This document shows positions 43,872-54,625 of a stretch of DNA of 64,000 nt, one piece after another. The stretch covers positions 18,647,557-18,711,556 of the forward strand of contig NW_019211456.1 of NCBI RefSeq assembly GCF_002443255.2. The letters run 5' to 3'. The notes beneath the pieces are model-generated. The model had not been told where the DNA came from, searched no databases, and was given only the letters and a program-made list of their open reading frames with translations. A program made the position numbers and the translations under genes. The first letter of the stretch is position 1, and each line of letters opens with the position of its first letter. This DNA is from Varroa destructor. Taxonomy: Eukaryota > Arthropoda > Arachnida > Mesostigmata > Varroidae.

Positions 43872-45724
43872 TATTTTATTTTGTTTTTTATTCTTTATAT
43901 TTAATTTAGTTGAAGTGGTAACACGGCAGAGGTGCTTTCCTAATTTAGCTCACAAATGCCTACGTGGGTTGGCGAAGACCTTCAACTAGTGCATCTAAAT
44001 CGATCTTAAACGAGTCTAAGGTTTTCAAATCTTAGATAATAATAGGTGACAAGTTTGCCAATTAAAATTCATAAATTTAACACTAACCTCACCGTTACTA
44101 CTCGTGCTAGTGACTTAATTCAGTTAATCGTTTTGTTAGCTGCTAATTAGGTAATGTTCCTAATATCAACAGACAAATAAGTTCCTTTCTAAGCTATCTC
44201 GGAGACCTGTGCATAGATCTGCTTACCTTATACTTACATAGCATTCAAAACAGTATAATTTTCAAGGTTGAGATTTAAGCAAACTTCCTTGCTTCATAGG
44301 ATATTTGACAAACAAAGAGTGTTTTGTGAGTTCTAAATGACCATTTATTTTAAGCACGTATAACTGCCCAGAACCTAAATGCACTGCCTGATTGTTGCAT
44401 CTAATATAGCATATGATTGTAATAGGGGTAGCTAAGACAAACGGTTCCGGTGTTGTGGTAGAAGTTAAGTTCTTAAGTTCCACAGAAACTAGATATCTTT
44501 CACATTATGGTAAGCTATTTTATTAAAATAGGCAACAACACCGATGACCGTTAACTGATATAAACGAACATGCGGCATTTATCTAAGTATCATAGATTTT
44601 TCACTGAATACTTACTCTAATTATAATGTTGCTTAGGCGCTATGTTGTAAGTTGAAGCTTTTTTCAAGAAGAAATGTTAACAGGGGGTAATTAAGATGTG
44701 AGTATATGTAAGTGTAATGAAAGTGTATGTGTAAAACTTTTACGAAAGTCAGCGTTTTATTACTGCAGGATCATTATAAAGTCGTACAACCCTCTTGATG
44801 ATTCGAAAAATGCGTGAGACGCGCATTGAAGCTCATATCGGAGTTAGCACCGTGCGTATCTCCAATATCGAGTAACAATCGCCACTTGACCTGTGCCGTA
44901 GCGAGTCTTACCACGCATCGGCCGTTGTTTGTAAACAATGGATACACTCAAGTTGAAATACTTCATTTTTCGTTATATAGGCTGAACAATATACTATATT
45001 CATTTTTAGAAAAAATATATAATTTTTCTTGCTAAAACTTTGCATAGAACTTTGCATATATATATTGGTCAGCTTCTTTGGTTGACGTATCTGCTTCTTA
45101 TTGGTAAACGCTGACCTAGCATCATTGCTTCTGAATGACAATCATAGTTTCCTATAGCATATGTCTCGAACTGCTATCTTTCGAAATATTAAAATTCATG
45201 ATTGGTTAACCGAGAAGAAGGAAAAGAACTTATTTTTATCGGGAACTATTTTAAACCCGGTTAAGCTTAAATCTGAAATAATTATTTACTCAAAAATTAA
45301 CTAAACATCTATACAAAAAAAAGCACTTTAATTACAGCAGAAACAATGCCAGCACCTACTTAGTAGTATCTAGACAGTAACTGGGATTATACGTACTGAA
45401 GCATACGCAGAAAAAGATGGCTATAGGCACGACAACAGAGAAGTGAACAAAAAACAATATTTTTGCCGTTTAGAATATAACGATGTGCAAGTTTTTCTAC
45501 ATACGATTTCGAAACGTCCCAATGGATCTAACAGAAAAAATAACACCACTGATCTTAGTAAAAATTTTATTACTATCATGAGCTGAGGCGCGAGGCATCC
45601 AAAGCTGAACGTTGTGTCAAAAAAACTGTTCATCGTGACTCGAAAGAATTCGTTCAGACCTCTTTGCGGATCATTACCGAGTCAAGGCCGAATTGCAATC
45701 TACATAATCTTCAATTATCTATAT

Positions 45725-47340
45725 ATAATAATAGATTATAGCCAGCACTTAAATTTGTCACTGGTGGACTACTTCTACTCGAGGCGTCGCGCGACCTTAA
45801 CGTCCTTGATGGCATTGTGTCGACTTCGAAGCTGAAGTCGATGGACTTCGTTTTCAACAGACACCCAGACAAAGCCCACAAACTCCTTGGAACTAGTTGT
45901 CCTGTGAAACTAGAAGTACCGTTCAGACCAGTTAAGAAGGGAATGCCCTAATCTACATCTGTCCTATTAAAGATTACTGCTTCCAACTAAATGATGTGCA
46001 GGCCAGACTTACAAGTTCACATATTGAGTGGACAACCTGACAGGCAATACAGAACTTAGAGGATGCAAAATGGATACAGCGGTACCATAGCGCAAACCTA
46101 GATGAACTGGCTTAGCTCCAAGACTCTTTGTTGAAGTCCAGGTCTGATGCGCTTTCGTAAGACAAAAAAACTATACGTCGTACGTATTAATAAAATTTTT
46201 CGTGATTATATACGTTTGCTCATTAAAGTTAAGGATGCGTGGTAGTTTAGATTCGAAGCCTCTCTTGAATACACTTAGCCCTGTTTTAAAACTCAGCCGT
46301 CTGAAGCTAAGCTTAACAACAGCACTAGACGTTCAACGAATTTTTCTATCGGAACAGAAATTCTAGCACTGCACGCAGGAGACGTGCTACCTTTCGCTCT
46401 CCCGTAGCTTCCTAAAATAACGTATGATCGTTTAGTATGATCGTAGACGTTTCTTGCTGCTAAAACCGTACCGATAATCTCTGAAAGAACAGCTGTTCCC
46501 AACAGATCTAGTCTAGAGAAAATTAAAGCTCAGTCTTTTTTTATACCTGGCAGTTTTTCCTTACATAATAGTATTTACATGATTTAGATGCGGCTCATGA
46601 TGGTATAAACATAATCACACATGTTCAGTCTAGAAAGTTTTAGAAAATGAAGAAAGGCAAATCTAATGTATCTTATTATTTTTAAGGTATCATATTTATT
46701 TTATTATTTAAGTAGTGCACAGTTTGTGTCCTGCAATATTATAGTAAATACTATAATTAAAAAGATAAAGAATAGGGCGGGCTTCATTATTTTCGACAGC
46801 CGTTAGGTGAAATAATAATAAAGTAGTACTCCGGTTTGACTGTGGTAGAACGTGAAGCGCCTGAATCGTAAAATGATAACTGTCTTAACCTAAATTCTTT
46901 AACGACAAAAGGTAACACTGTTTATACTGTGGATTACCCCATCCTATGTGTACAGTACCAAACTAGCATGTTTTGATTTCGAAATTTTGTCAAAAAAGGC
47001 TAACCATAACATTTTGGGAATCGACCTTGAGCATGAAAAGCTCATTTTTGTTTTAATTATGATTTCCTGTATGTCATTGTAGGTATTGTTGAAGCGTCAT
47101 TTTATTGCTCACACTGAAAGAAGGCGATGACAGCTCAAACTAACTTAAATTTGTGTTCAGAAACGGAAGCACTGAAATAGAAGTGTTCTGAATTATCGCA
47201 CGCTATCTCTACAATGTGCAAAGTACTTGCAAGTTCTTACTAGGTGTAGTACAATGTATACTTACGCACGCTCATTTTTTTTTATCACATAAATCTCTAG
47301 TGAAAGTCGCCTCAAGGTAGTTTTCTATTTTAAGCTATAA
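45725..47340. other. Unit-B-specific DNA downstream of the gene
   Basis: It is absent from unit A, probably deleted there. From about 45740 to 46140 it is GC-richer, with fragments that look like decayed coding DNA but have several stops. No intact gene. The 3' UTR of the gene at 47341-48600 should lie at its right end. Confidence 0.5.
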
Positions 47341-48600
47341 CTAGTCATGTTGATATTCTTGTTTTGCTCGTTCTAGGTTTACCAAAATGTCGTTGAGTCT
47401 TTCCTTGTCCTTGTCAACTTCGTACATATCGAGAACTGCTGCCACAACGCTGCCTGTAGATAAATAACCAATGTTACCACCTAACTTGGATCGAAAATAC
47501 TCCAAGTAGACCTTGATTTCCATATACGTTAATTCCCCGTTTGTGTATCTCATTATATCGTTATAAATTTTGGTGCTATCATGACTACCACTTCGTTCCT
47601 CATCCAAAGTGTCTTTTCGATCAAAGAAGCCACTTAGATTATTTTCACGTTTTGTGCGCTCCATATGTTTCAGTTTGAGCTGCCTGGCAGTCTCAGCCTC
47701 GAAATCTTTTTTTTCGTGAAGATTTTTTCGTGAATTGTTAGCAGCAGTTTCATTATCAGACTCCGAATCGCAAAGATTAACCCTCGGCAATGGTGGTCGA
47801 GAATCTATAATCTGGGTGGTGATTTTTTGTGGCTCGCGCATAAACGCCCGGGTTGGACAAGTTGCTTCAACATTTTGTTGAGCAGGTGAATAGTTTTCTT
47901 TAATAGATCGGTCTTTTTTCAAGCAATCTTCAATATCGGAACTTACATCGTCATCGGAACTAATTCTATGTGACGGTAGCTCACTTGAAGCTACATGTCG
48001 TCGTTTTGTTGTGCTTGCCTTGCGTTCCTTCGGGGCAGGCTTGTCACTATCCGAGCTGCTTCCGCTACCTTCCGATGTTGTCACTAAACGGACTCTCGTA
48101 ATGCTTTGTTTTTTTGGAGCTAAAACTATCTTCTCTTTGATCTGAGATTTCGATATTAAATATTGATTATACTGTTGTAGGATGCTTGCAGCATACTGTC
48201 TTTCGGAATCCGAGTCTGAGAAATATTGTTTTTCCCCATCCGACTTTGATAAATAACTGTTGTCCTGAGCAGACGTAGTGGTATCCATCGGCGTAACAAA
48301 GCTGCGTTTCTCTGTGGAATTCGGCGTAACTACAGGGCACTCATCTTCTTCCTCACTCGAACTTTCTTGATCGTTCATGTACAGTTGACTACACGAAACT
48401 TTGAAGATTTTCTGCTGGCTGTATGTAAAAAAGCCGATGATATCTTCGTCTGACCAATCGCCTTCCATCAAAGTTGCTAAAGTACGGCGAACCTCAGCGA
48501 GACTAATACTGCTAGAGACGGACGCTAAGATGTTACTTTGTAGATGCCGGCACACATTAGCGGGATTCTGCAGAGATCGGAATTTGGCATTTTTCTCCAT
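47341..48600 (-). CDS. Intronless Ser/acidic-rich protein gene, copy B (complete)
   Basis: A single 419-codon frame from ATG to TAG, the longest in the window. The N-terminal about 80 residues look folded (VRRTLATLMEGDWSDEDIIG, FFTYSQQKIFKVSCSQLYM). They are followed by acidic Ser clusters (ESSSEEEDE, SDSDSERQ) suited to casein-kinase-type phosphorylation, then a long Lys/Ser/Asp-rich, probably disordered middle. A second folded-looking C-terminal segment includes TYMEIKVYLEYFRSKLGGNI and ends ERAKQEYQHD. No signal peptide or membrane helix, so an intracellular, possibly nuclear, protein is inferred. Absence of introns in an intron-rich setting suggests a retrogene origin or a lineage-specific gene. 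I do not recognise the family. A tandem paralogue lies at 39477-40601. Confidence 0.82.
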   Translation of the reverse strand: MEKNAKFRSLQNPANVCRHLQSNILASVSSSISLAEVRRTLATLMEGDWSDEDIIGFFTYSQQKIFKVSCSQLYMNDQESSSEEEDECPVVTPNSTEKRSFVTPMDTTTSAQDNSYLSKSDGEKQYFSDSDSERQYAASILQQYNQYLISKSQIKEKIVLAPKKQSITRVRLVTTSEGSGSSSDSDKPAPKERKASTTKRRHVASSELPSHRISSDDDVSSDIEDCLKKDRSIKENYSPAQQNVEATCPTRAFMREPQKITTQIIDSRPPLPRVNLCDSESDNETAANNSRKNLHEKKDFEAETARQLKLKHMERTKRENNLSGFFDRKDTLDEERSGSHDSTKIYNDIMRYTNGELTYMEIKVYLEYFRSKLGGNIGYLSTGSVVAAVLDMYEVDKDKERLNDILVNLERAKQEYQHD

Positions 48601-50703
48601 TGTGTTTGAAATCTTGGGTTTTGAGACAACGGTTATTATCGTAACGCAATTAGCTTAACAAAGCGCTGATACTCATTTTACGAAGAATGATACCTTTTCA
48701 ATTAAGCACAAAGATAAGGCTGGTGCTTTTTTACTGTCTTAATTGACAATCGGCTACTGTTGTCATTTGTTAAGCGTGCACCGGATCCCCCGTATGACAC
48801 ATTCCAGTTGCGGCCACCTGCAGACATATTTAATTCACACTTTTAAATTTCTCTCTAGCTTGGCCTGGTATGGGATTGTAAAAAAAAGTGCTCCTTAGGT
48901 ATGTTCATTGTCGTAAACGGTACAGTTGAATCACCACTATTTATTACAATTCATATTATGTTATTACATAAATTATACCACTATTGAGCTGATTTTGTTT
49001 CCTTTCGAGCGGTTTTAAGGTGCTGATTTCCTTCTAAATAAATCTACAGAGACGATAACTGGGAAATCGCGTTGTCCAAGTTCGGATTTCTAATAGCATG
49101 TCAGGGGTTACCACATTGAACACGGCTGTGAATGCTCGCATAGTTGCGGCTATAAATAAATTGTCAAATAATTAATTCCTTAATATATAAATACATATTC
49201 AGCTCAGTGACTCAACACTAATTTCCGGTTAAGTTCACTACTAACCATTTTTAGTGGTAGTATTGTGTTCATGTGATTTTTAATTTACAAAATTTAGGAA
49301 CAAAAAAGTACCCTCTAAATATTTCTCATTGCATTTTTAGTATTTGAATCACATAGATAAGAGCAGCCTCTTTTAAAGGTTTTCCCATTTTTGGTTATAC
49401 GTAATTCAGAACCCTTTTCGCTGTGATGTTAGCTCGTTACAGCCACCAGGGGGTACCACGCTGGATACTACTTAGGTCGTCAGAGATCTATTGTTACGGG
49501 CTGTGCGACGCCTATTAAGGCTGTAGTCCGACCATATAACGACTATTTTATATATTTTAGAACCATGATATTGGCTGCCCTAATAGTGCAAAGTATGGAG
49601 TGCCAACCTGAAATGACACTGACATATTACTAAACGCGAGAGCCATATTCGACAACATACGTTATGCAACAAAGCTAACGTAATAAAGCAAATGAAATAT
49701 ATATAGACACAAAATTCACCTTCCTAAAAGTCTTTTTTTCGTTACTAGCAAACTATAGCAGTAATTCAGTCCAATTGAGGGTAGAATAAGGGACTTGATG
49801 CACCAATTTCCATTTCAATATATAAGGCAAGATAAATTGGAATTCAACAGTTGCCGCTACACCTCCAACAAATTTTGAGTAGCTATAAGATACAAATGTT
49901 TTTCTGAAAAAAAAATTAAGTGACATGCTTTTCTCATATGCATATCAAAAAACTCAATAAATTATTTCACAAACGTCAACTGTGCACATCTTTCCACCAC
50001 ATGTTTATTGACTCCTCTCACCTTAAAGATTGCAGGAGCGTTTGCTGATTATCTTATTTGAATGTGAAATCCTTCTATTTAGATTTAATTTAACAAATGA
50101 CATGCACTTTAATTTCCGAACCATCTGATTTTCTCACAAAATAAAGTGACGGAATTCATCTGTTTATAGTTGTGTTGTGAGAAAGGGTATATCGACTCGA
50201 GAAAGACCTAAGCTTCCCCGATGACGCGCGCTTTTTGAATTTGAATCTACGATCGTATTATACTAAGAGCAAAAGTAAGTTACAGCTATTTCGACTTGCA
50301 TGAAGTTATAAAATGATATAATAATGGCTTAGCATAATATATTGACTGTCAGCTAGAAAAAGCAGTGATTCAATTTACCGTAAATCTCAAAATGCAACTA
50401 AAGGTGTGAATTTGGTATACATCAAGAATACATTTTAGTTGTTTTATCCAAAGCGAATTATACAACATACAAATAAATACGCAGTGTATCTCAGTTATAG
50501 AAAATGCCCATAATAGAAAACTATTGTATACACAAAGTCTGTGCATTCGTCCAGGTTTCGAAAAAGAACGACGGTTCAGTCTCAATAAGATAATATTAAC
50601 AATTTAACAAGAAAACACGAAAAGTTTCCACTTCTATATCTGTTTTTTTGTAAAATCGATAAAATTACTAGTCGTGTTAAGAAGGATCTAAAAACAATTG
50701 TAA

Positions 50704-51905
50704 AGTTATTATCCAGAATGTGTATTATTTATTAAATAATTGTGTGAGTGCGTAACTGAGCAATATGAGCGAATTGAAATGAAGTGGCGAATGCCTTCAT
50801 AGAGGTTTTTGATCTTATTATGTTCCGGGCACAAGACAATCTGCAAATGACTTTTATCAATCGAAGGGTTGTAATTAGTAGAGCAGTTACCATACTGCGA
50901 TCTAATGAGGCTTGTCTTCGTATTGGGCATTGCTGTTTGTGATAAAATAATTAGCTTGTTGCCGGGATGGAATCACATTAGTTTCCATACGTAAATATAG
51001 CACATAAATGTAAAAACTATATTCCTAAATATATTGCTCTTATTTGTGGATGAGCCGTATTTGCTAGCATTAGACGCTGGCAGAAACTTAATCTATTATA
51101 ATAATGGGAATCACTACAACCTGCGGTGTGACATTTTCAGAAATAATACTTTTTCGCATCCACGAAACTACGAAAACTTTAATTAGATATAAATTTTCAC
51201 TGAAAAATATTGCCCCAACACATATAGATATTTTCAAAATACGAAAGCCAGAATAATAGCGGTGGTAAAGCTAGATGACAGCAACGATTACTTCTGGTAT
51301 TAGTTTGGTGAGCACACTACGGTGATCGTCATTTCAACATAAAGTCAATGTCAATTTGCTTATGCGTAGGCCCCAACAAAGCATTTGTTAGTGATGTAAT
51401 ATTTCCGTGAAATAGAAAAATTCTTCGTTTAATGATGTCTCTTCCCGCTGTTTCAGGGGATGCATCAAAGGCGAATTCGGTAGCCAAATATTGTGCCGTT
51501 TCTGTACTCGGGAAGAAATTGCTATAAGATAATTATAACAATAGCAATCCCTACAACCTGCAGTGCGACATTTTCAGAATTTTTACTGAAAAATATTGCC
51601 CCAACATATATTAATATTTTTAAGACAATAAAGCCAGAATAATGGTGGTGGCAAAGCCAGACGATAGCAACAATTACTGCTCGTGTTAGTTTGGTAAGCA
51701 CACAACAGTGGTCGCCATTTCAACGTGATTAATGTCAGTTTGCGTTTTACTTTCAGAGTTCAGCGCGTTAAGTTCAGTTTGCACTTTAAACATTCAATCT
51801 ATAACCCCGAACCGCATTTGCTTTCTGCTTTACGCGCTTGTTATAGCAACGTGCACTGAATCACTAATAATAATAATAATAATAATAAACTTAAATAATA
51901 ATATT
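50704..51905. repeat. 1.2-kb insertion unique to unit B, with internal direct repeat
   Basis: The alignment with unit A breaks at AAAAACAATTGTAAAG and resumes at about 51906 after an AAT-type microsatellite (51867-51890). Inside, about 51100-51370 and 51535-51750 are diverged direct copies. Shared words include CCCTACAACCTGC-like starts, ACTGAAAAATATTGCCCCAACA and AGCCAGAATAAT. No open frame of note. It could be a non-autonomous mobile element or older local duplication. Confidence 0.75.
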
Positions 51906-52284
51906 AATCAAGTTAGCGCTTCTTAAGTAGGGTCTTCACGCTTAAAAATAACGAATCATAAAATCAACTAATACTAGGCAAAATGCAGTTCCACCGTGAC
52001 ATAGCATATAATTTTTCGGAAAATAAAAACCATTAATACTAGGTTCAGGTCAGGCTGTTAACTGGCCGTTTCGAAGTTATGACAGGGGACTGAAACAGCG
52101 TAATGTTTATATATCTTTTGAAGGTTATTAGGCACTGTATGTTGATAATAAGTGTGTGTATCTCTATTGGGCATTCTCCATTTTTCTTTGTACTTTCTAA
52201 TTAAAAATGAAACATAAGAAACTCATTTTAATTTGCTTTAGGGGAAATTATAAGTTTAGTAAGCTAATTTACAGGTGGTTTGGG

Positions 52285-53007
52285 GCGTGTCACTCTTCTA
52301 ATGCGTATTTAGCATTTCTGCAAGCCCCCTGAAGCATTCACCTACTTCGTGAATAAAAGATCTACTTTAAATTCTCAACAAACTTCAAATATTTATTATG
52401 TATTGTGGGCTAGTTGAGCATGCGTTATAAATTAAAAGCATCATTCACCCTGTGACATTTTTAATTGTTTATTGCTTTATTTAATCACATTTGCCAAGTA
52501 GTGTGCATTGTTAACGGTGTTTGAATAGACGACAGGCGCTTCTTTAAATGATAGTGGGTTAGAGGAAGTCGCTGAGTTGGACACATTTCCCAATACCGCA
52601 TCGTGAATAGCGAATCTATCCATTTGTTGAACTAGCATGTTAAATGTCCAAGTTCATTTTAATGGGACAAATCAGTGCCGAGTGGCAGAGGTTTTATTCT
52701 TCTGAAACCAAATCTCTCTTTAAATTATCTACTGTAAGGTAAAAGTAAGGATGTAGTGTTTGGTCCGTTAAAACCCTGACGGCAAATGCCAGTACTGACT
52801 AGGTGGAGCTCTGCAGTAGATGTAGGTAACTAGTTGGAGAAAACACAGAGATTAAAATAAATAATATATATTAAAAACAGTAAAAGTGTAAAAGGTGTCA
52901 TAGTTATAGAGCGGTATTTTTATATTCCTTCATTTTGAAAATAGTTATTCCTGTCCATCGTCATTCAGGTTTAACTTAGCCGAGGTCTTGTTAAAGGTAC
53001 GTTTATT

Positions 53008-53023
<16 letters not shown>
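52285..53023. repeat. Near-identical tract, unit B side
   Basis: Counterpart of 43110-43850, with no visible substitution over about 740 bp. Confidence 0.85.
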
Positions 53024-53039
<16 letters not shown>

Positions 53040-53933
53040 TATATAATTTTATTTTTTATTCTTTATATTTAATTTAGTTAAAGTGGTAACACGGCAGAGG
53101 TACTTTCCTAATTTAGCTTACAAATGCCTACGTCTAAGCCCTCCAACTAGAGTAACCTAAATCAATCTTAAACGAGTCTAAGATTTTCAAATCGAAGTTC
53201 TTTTGTTTGTAATAGATGACAATTTTGCCAATTGAAATTCATAAATTTAACACAGACCTCACGGTTACTACTGACGTTAGTGACTTAATTCAGTTAATCA
53301 TTTTGTTCGTTGCTAGCTAGGCAAACGCTAAGTACATACGTGTCAATGAATACTTTATATAGCCCACAATAATTACGAGAATAGTTAAGATTCGATTCGT
53401 GATAACCTTCAGTCGCGCAAAATAAATAAAAGGAGCCATGGCCTATCTACTTACTAGATGACAGCTTATTTTGAAAAATTAATGTTACATCTATTGATAA
53501 TAAGCAATGGATTATATGTTCGGCGAATCTACATTCTCAACAGGTTCGAAACGAACCACCATTTTCTGCGCATCTATTGGACCTGAAATCTACATCCGGA
53601 CATAAAGGCCTACTAATATTTAGAGGGCTAATGTACGATGAGAATACTCTGTCAGTAGGGCAGCTGACCCTTAGCTCGACTAATTGTACCATCAACCCGT
53701 ACGCGTATGTCGCCGATTCGATTGGGTGGAATTGGCTGAGGAGTGTTTCATGTTGAGCAGCGCAGGGAAGGGTGTGCGAGTTATAGCAGAATATGCAACT
53801 GACACCTCGTTCGGAACTTTACCGATAGAGATTTCGATTGCACCACTCCTTTTCTTTACATATTAGAAATACAGTACACAGCTGATTTAACAACAAATTT
53901 AATACGCCTGTTTATGAAGGTCAAAAAGGATTT

Positions 53934-54347
53934 TTGCGGGTTAATATATATCAGCAGTTCATATTATGTGTAAATTGTCACTTTATAAGATGGCGTCGTA
54001 CAGTATCTAAACTCTTTCAGTTTACTTTTCGGCTCCTTTTGCGGAATAGTTCGGGTTTAAAGATAAACATCAAATCAATAGTGAATTATGAACAAGGGCA
54101 ATGTAAGACTAGGCCCAGCTCTTCATCGTCATTGTTTGTAATTGAAATCGACTTTAATGTTATATTACAGGAGGACAAACATGTGCACAATAAAAAAAAC
54201 ATCCGTGAAGCTAAATTTGAGGATTCCCTTAAGTCAGTTCAGATGCTTTCAAATTTTGTTTTTAGACAATCGAAGTATTTGAACAAGAACATACTTTATT
54301 ATGTTCAACTTTTCAATTTGACCTACGCCCCAAGCTTATTCAAATAA
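53934..54347 (+). CDS. Open frame of 137 codons, possible terminal exon
   Basis: The frame is unusually long for AT-rich DNA. It can be entered after a TATATATCAG acceptor and runs to a TAA at 54347. It has aromatic/basic parts (QFILCVNCHFIRWRRTVSKL), a Ser run, and charged helical parts (KHVHNKKNIREAKFEDSLKS). It ends just before the four-exon gene beginning at 54626. No family recognised. One such long frame could arise by chance in a window this size. Confidence 0.38.
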   Translation: MRVNIYQQFILCVNCHFIRWRRTVSKLFQFTFRLLLRNSSGLKINIKSIVNYEQGQCKTRPSSSSSLFVIEIDFNVILQEDKHVHNKKNIREAKFEDSLKSVQMLSNFVFRQSKYLNKNILYYVQLFNLTYAPSLFK

Positions 54348-54625
54348 AAACAGCTCTCTATTTGATAAGATAGTTTTTTTTTTTAAAAGCCAGAAAAAGA
54401 AGCGAACCGTAAATAGTAGCATCTAGTTCAAACTGTAGTCAGCACCTTCTCAACGCTCAGCGTTTGATGCAGGTGATATCTTGCGCTGTGTCTTTTAGTG
54501 CCAAGAACGCTGCGTTTTCATGTCGAACCCAGACGATGATCGCATAAGAGGTCGAAAATGAGCAAAATCTGCCCTGTGGACAGGAGTGTTATTCAGCGAT
54601 AAGGTGACTCATGTTTGTGTTTTAG

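Larger units (their letters stand above)
37950..44153. repeat. Tandem duplication unit A
   Basis: This 6.2-kb block is a direct copy of 44154-53330. Matching landmarks include the left edges (AATATCAAC near 37955 and 44163), the gene copies, a TACTGCAGGATCATTATA landmark (38530 and 44760), and the right part up to a TA/ATT microsatellite. Most of the copy differs by about one base in ten with small indels. Relative to unit B it lacks about 1.8 kb (45725-47550 of B) and about 1.2 kb (50704-51905 of B). No target-site duplication or terminal repeat marks it as a mobile element. Confidence 0.93.
44154..53330. repeat. Tandem duplication unit B
   Basis: This 9.2-kb block is the direct copy of unit A and begins where A ends. 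It retains about 1.8 kb that A lacks (45725-47550, including the end of the gene), and also contains about 1.2 kb (50704-51905) with no match in A. It holds the more complete gene copy. Confidence 0.93.
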
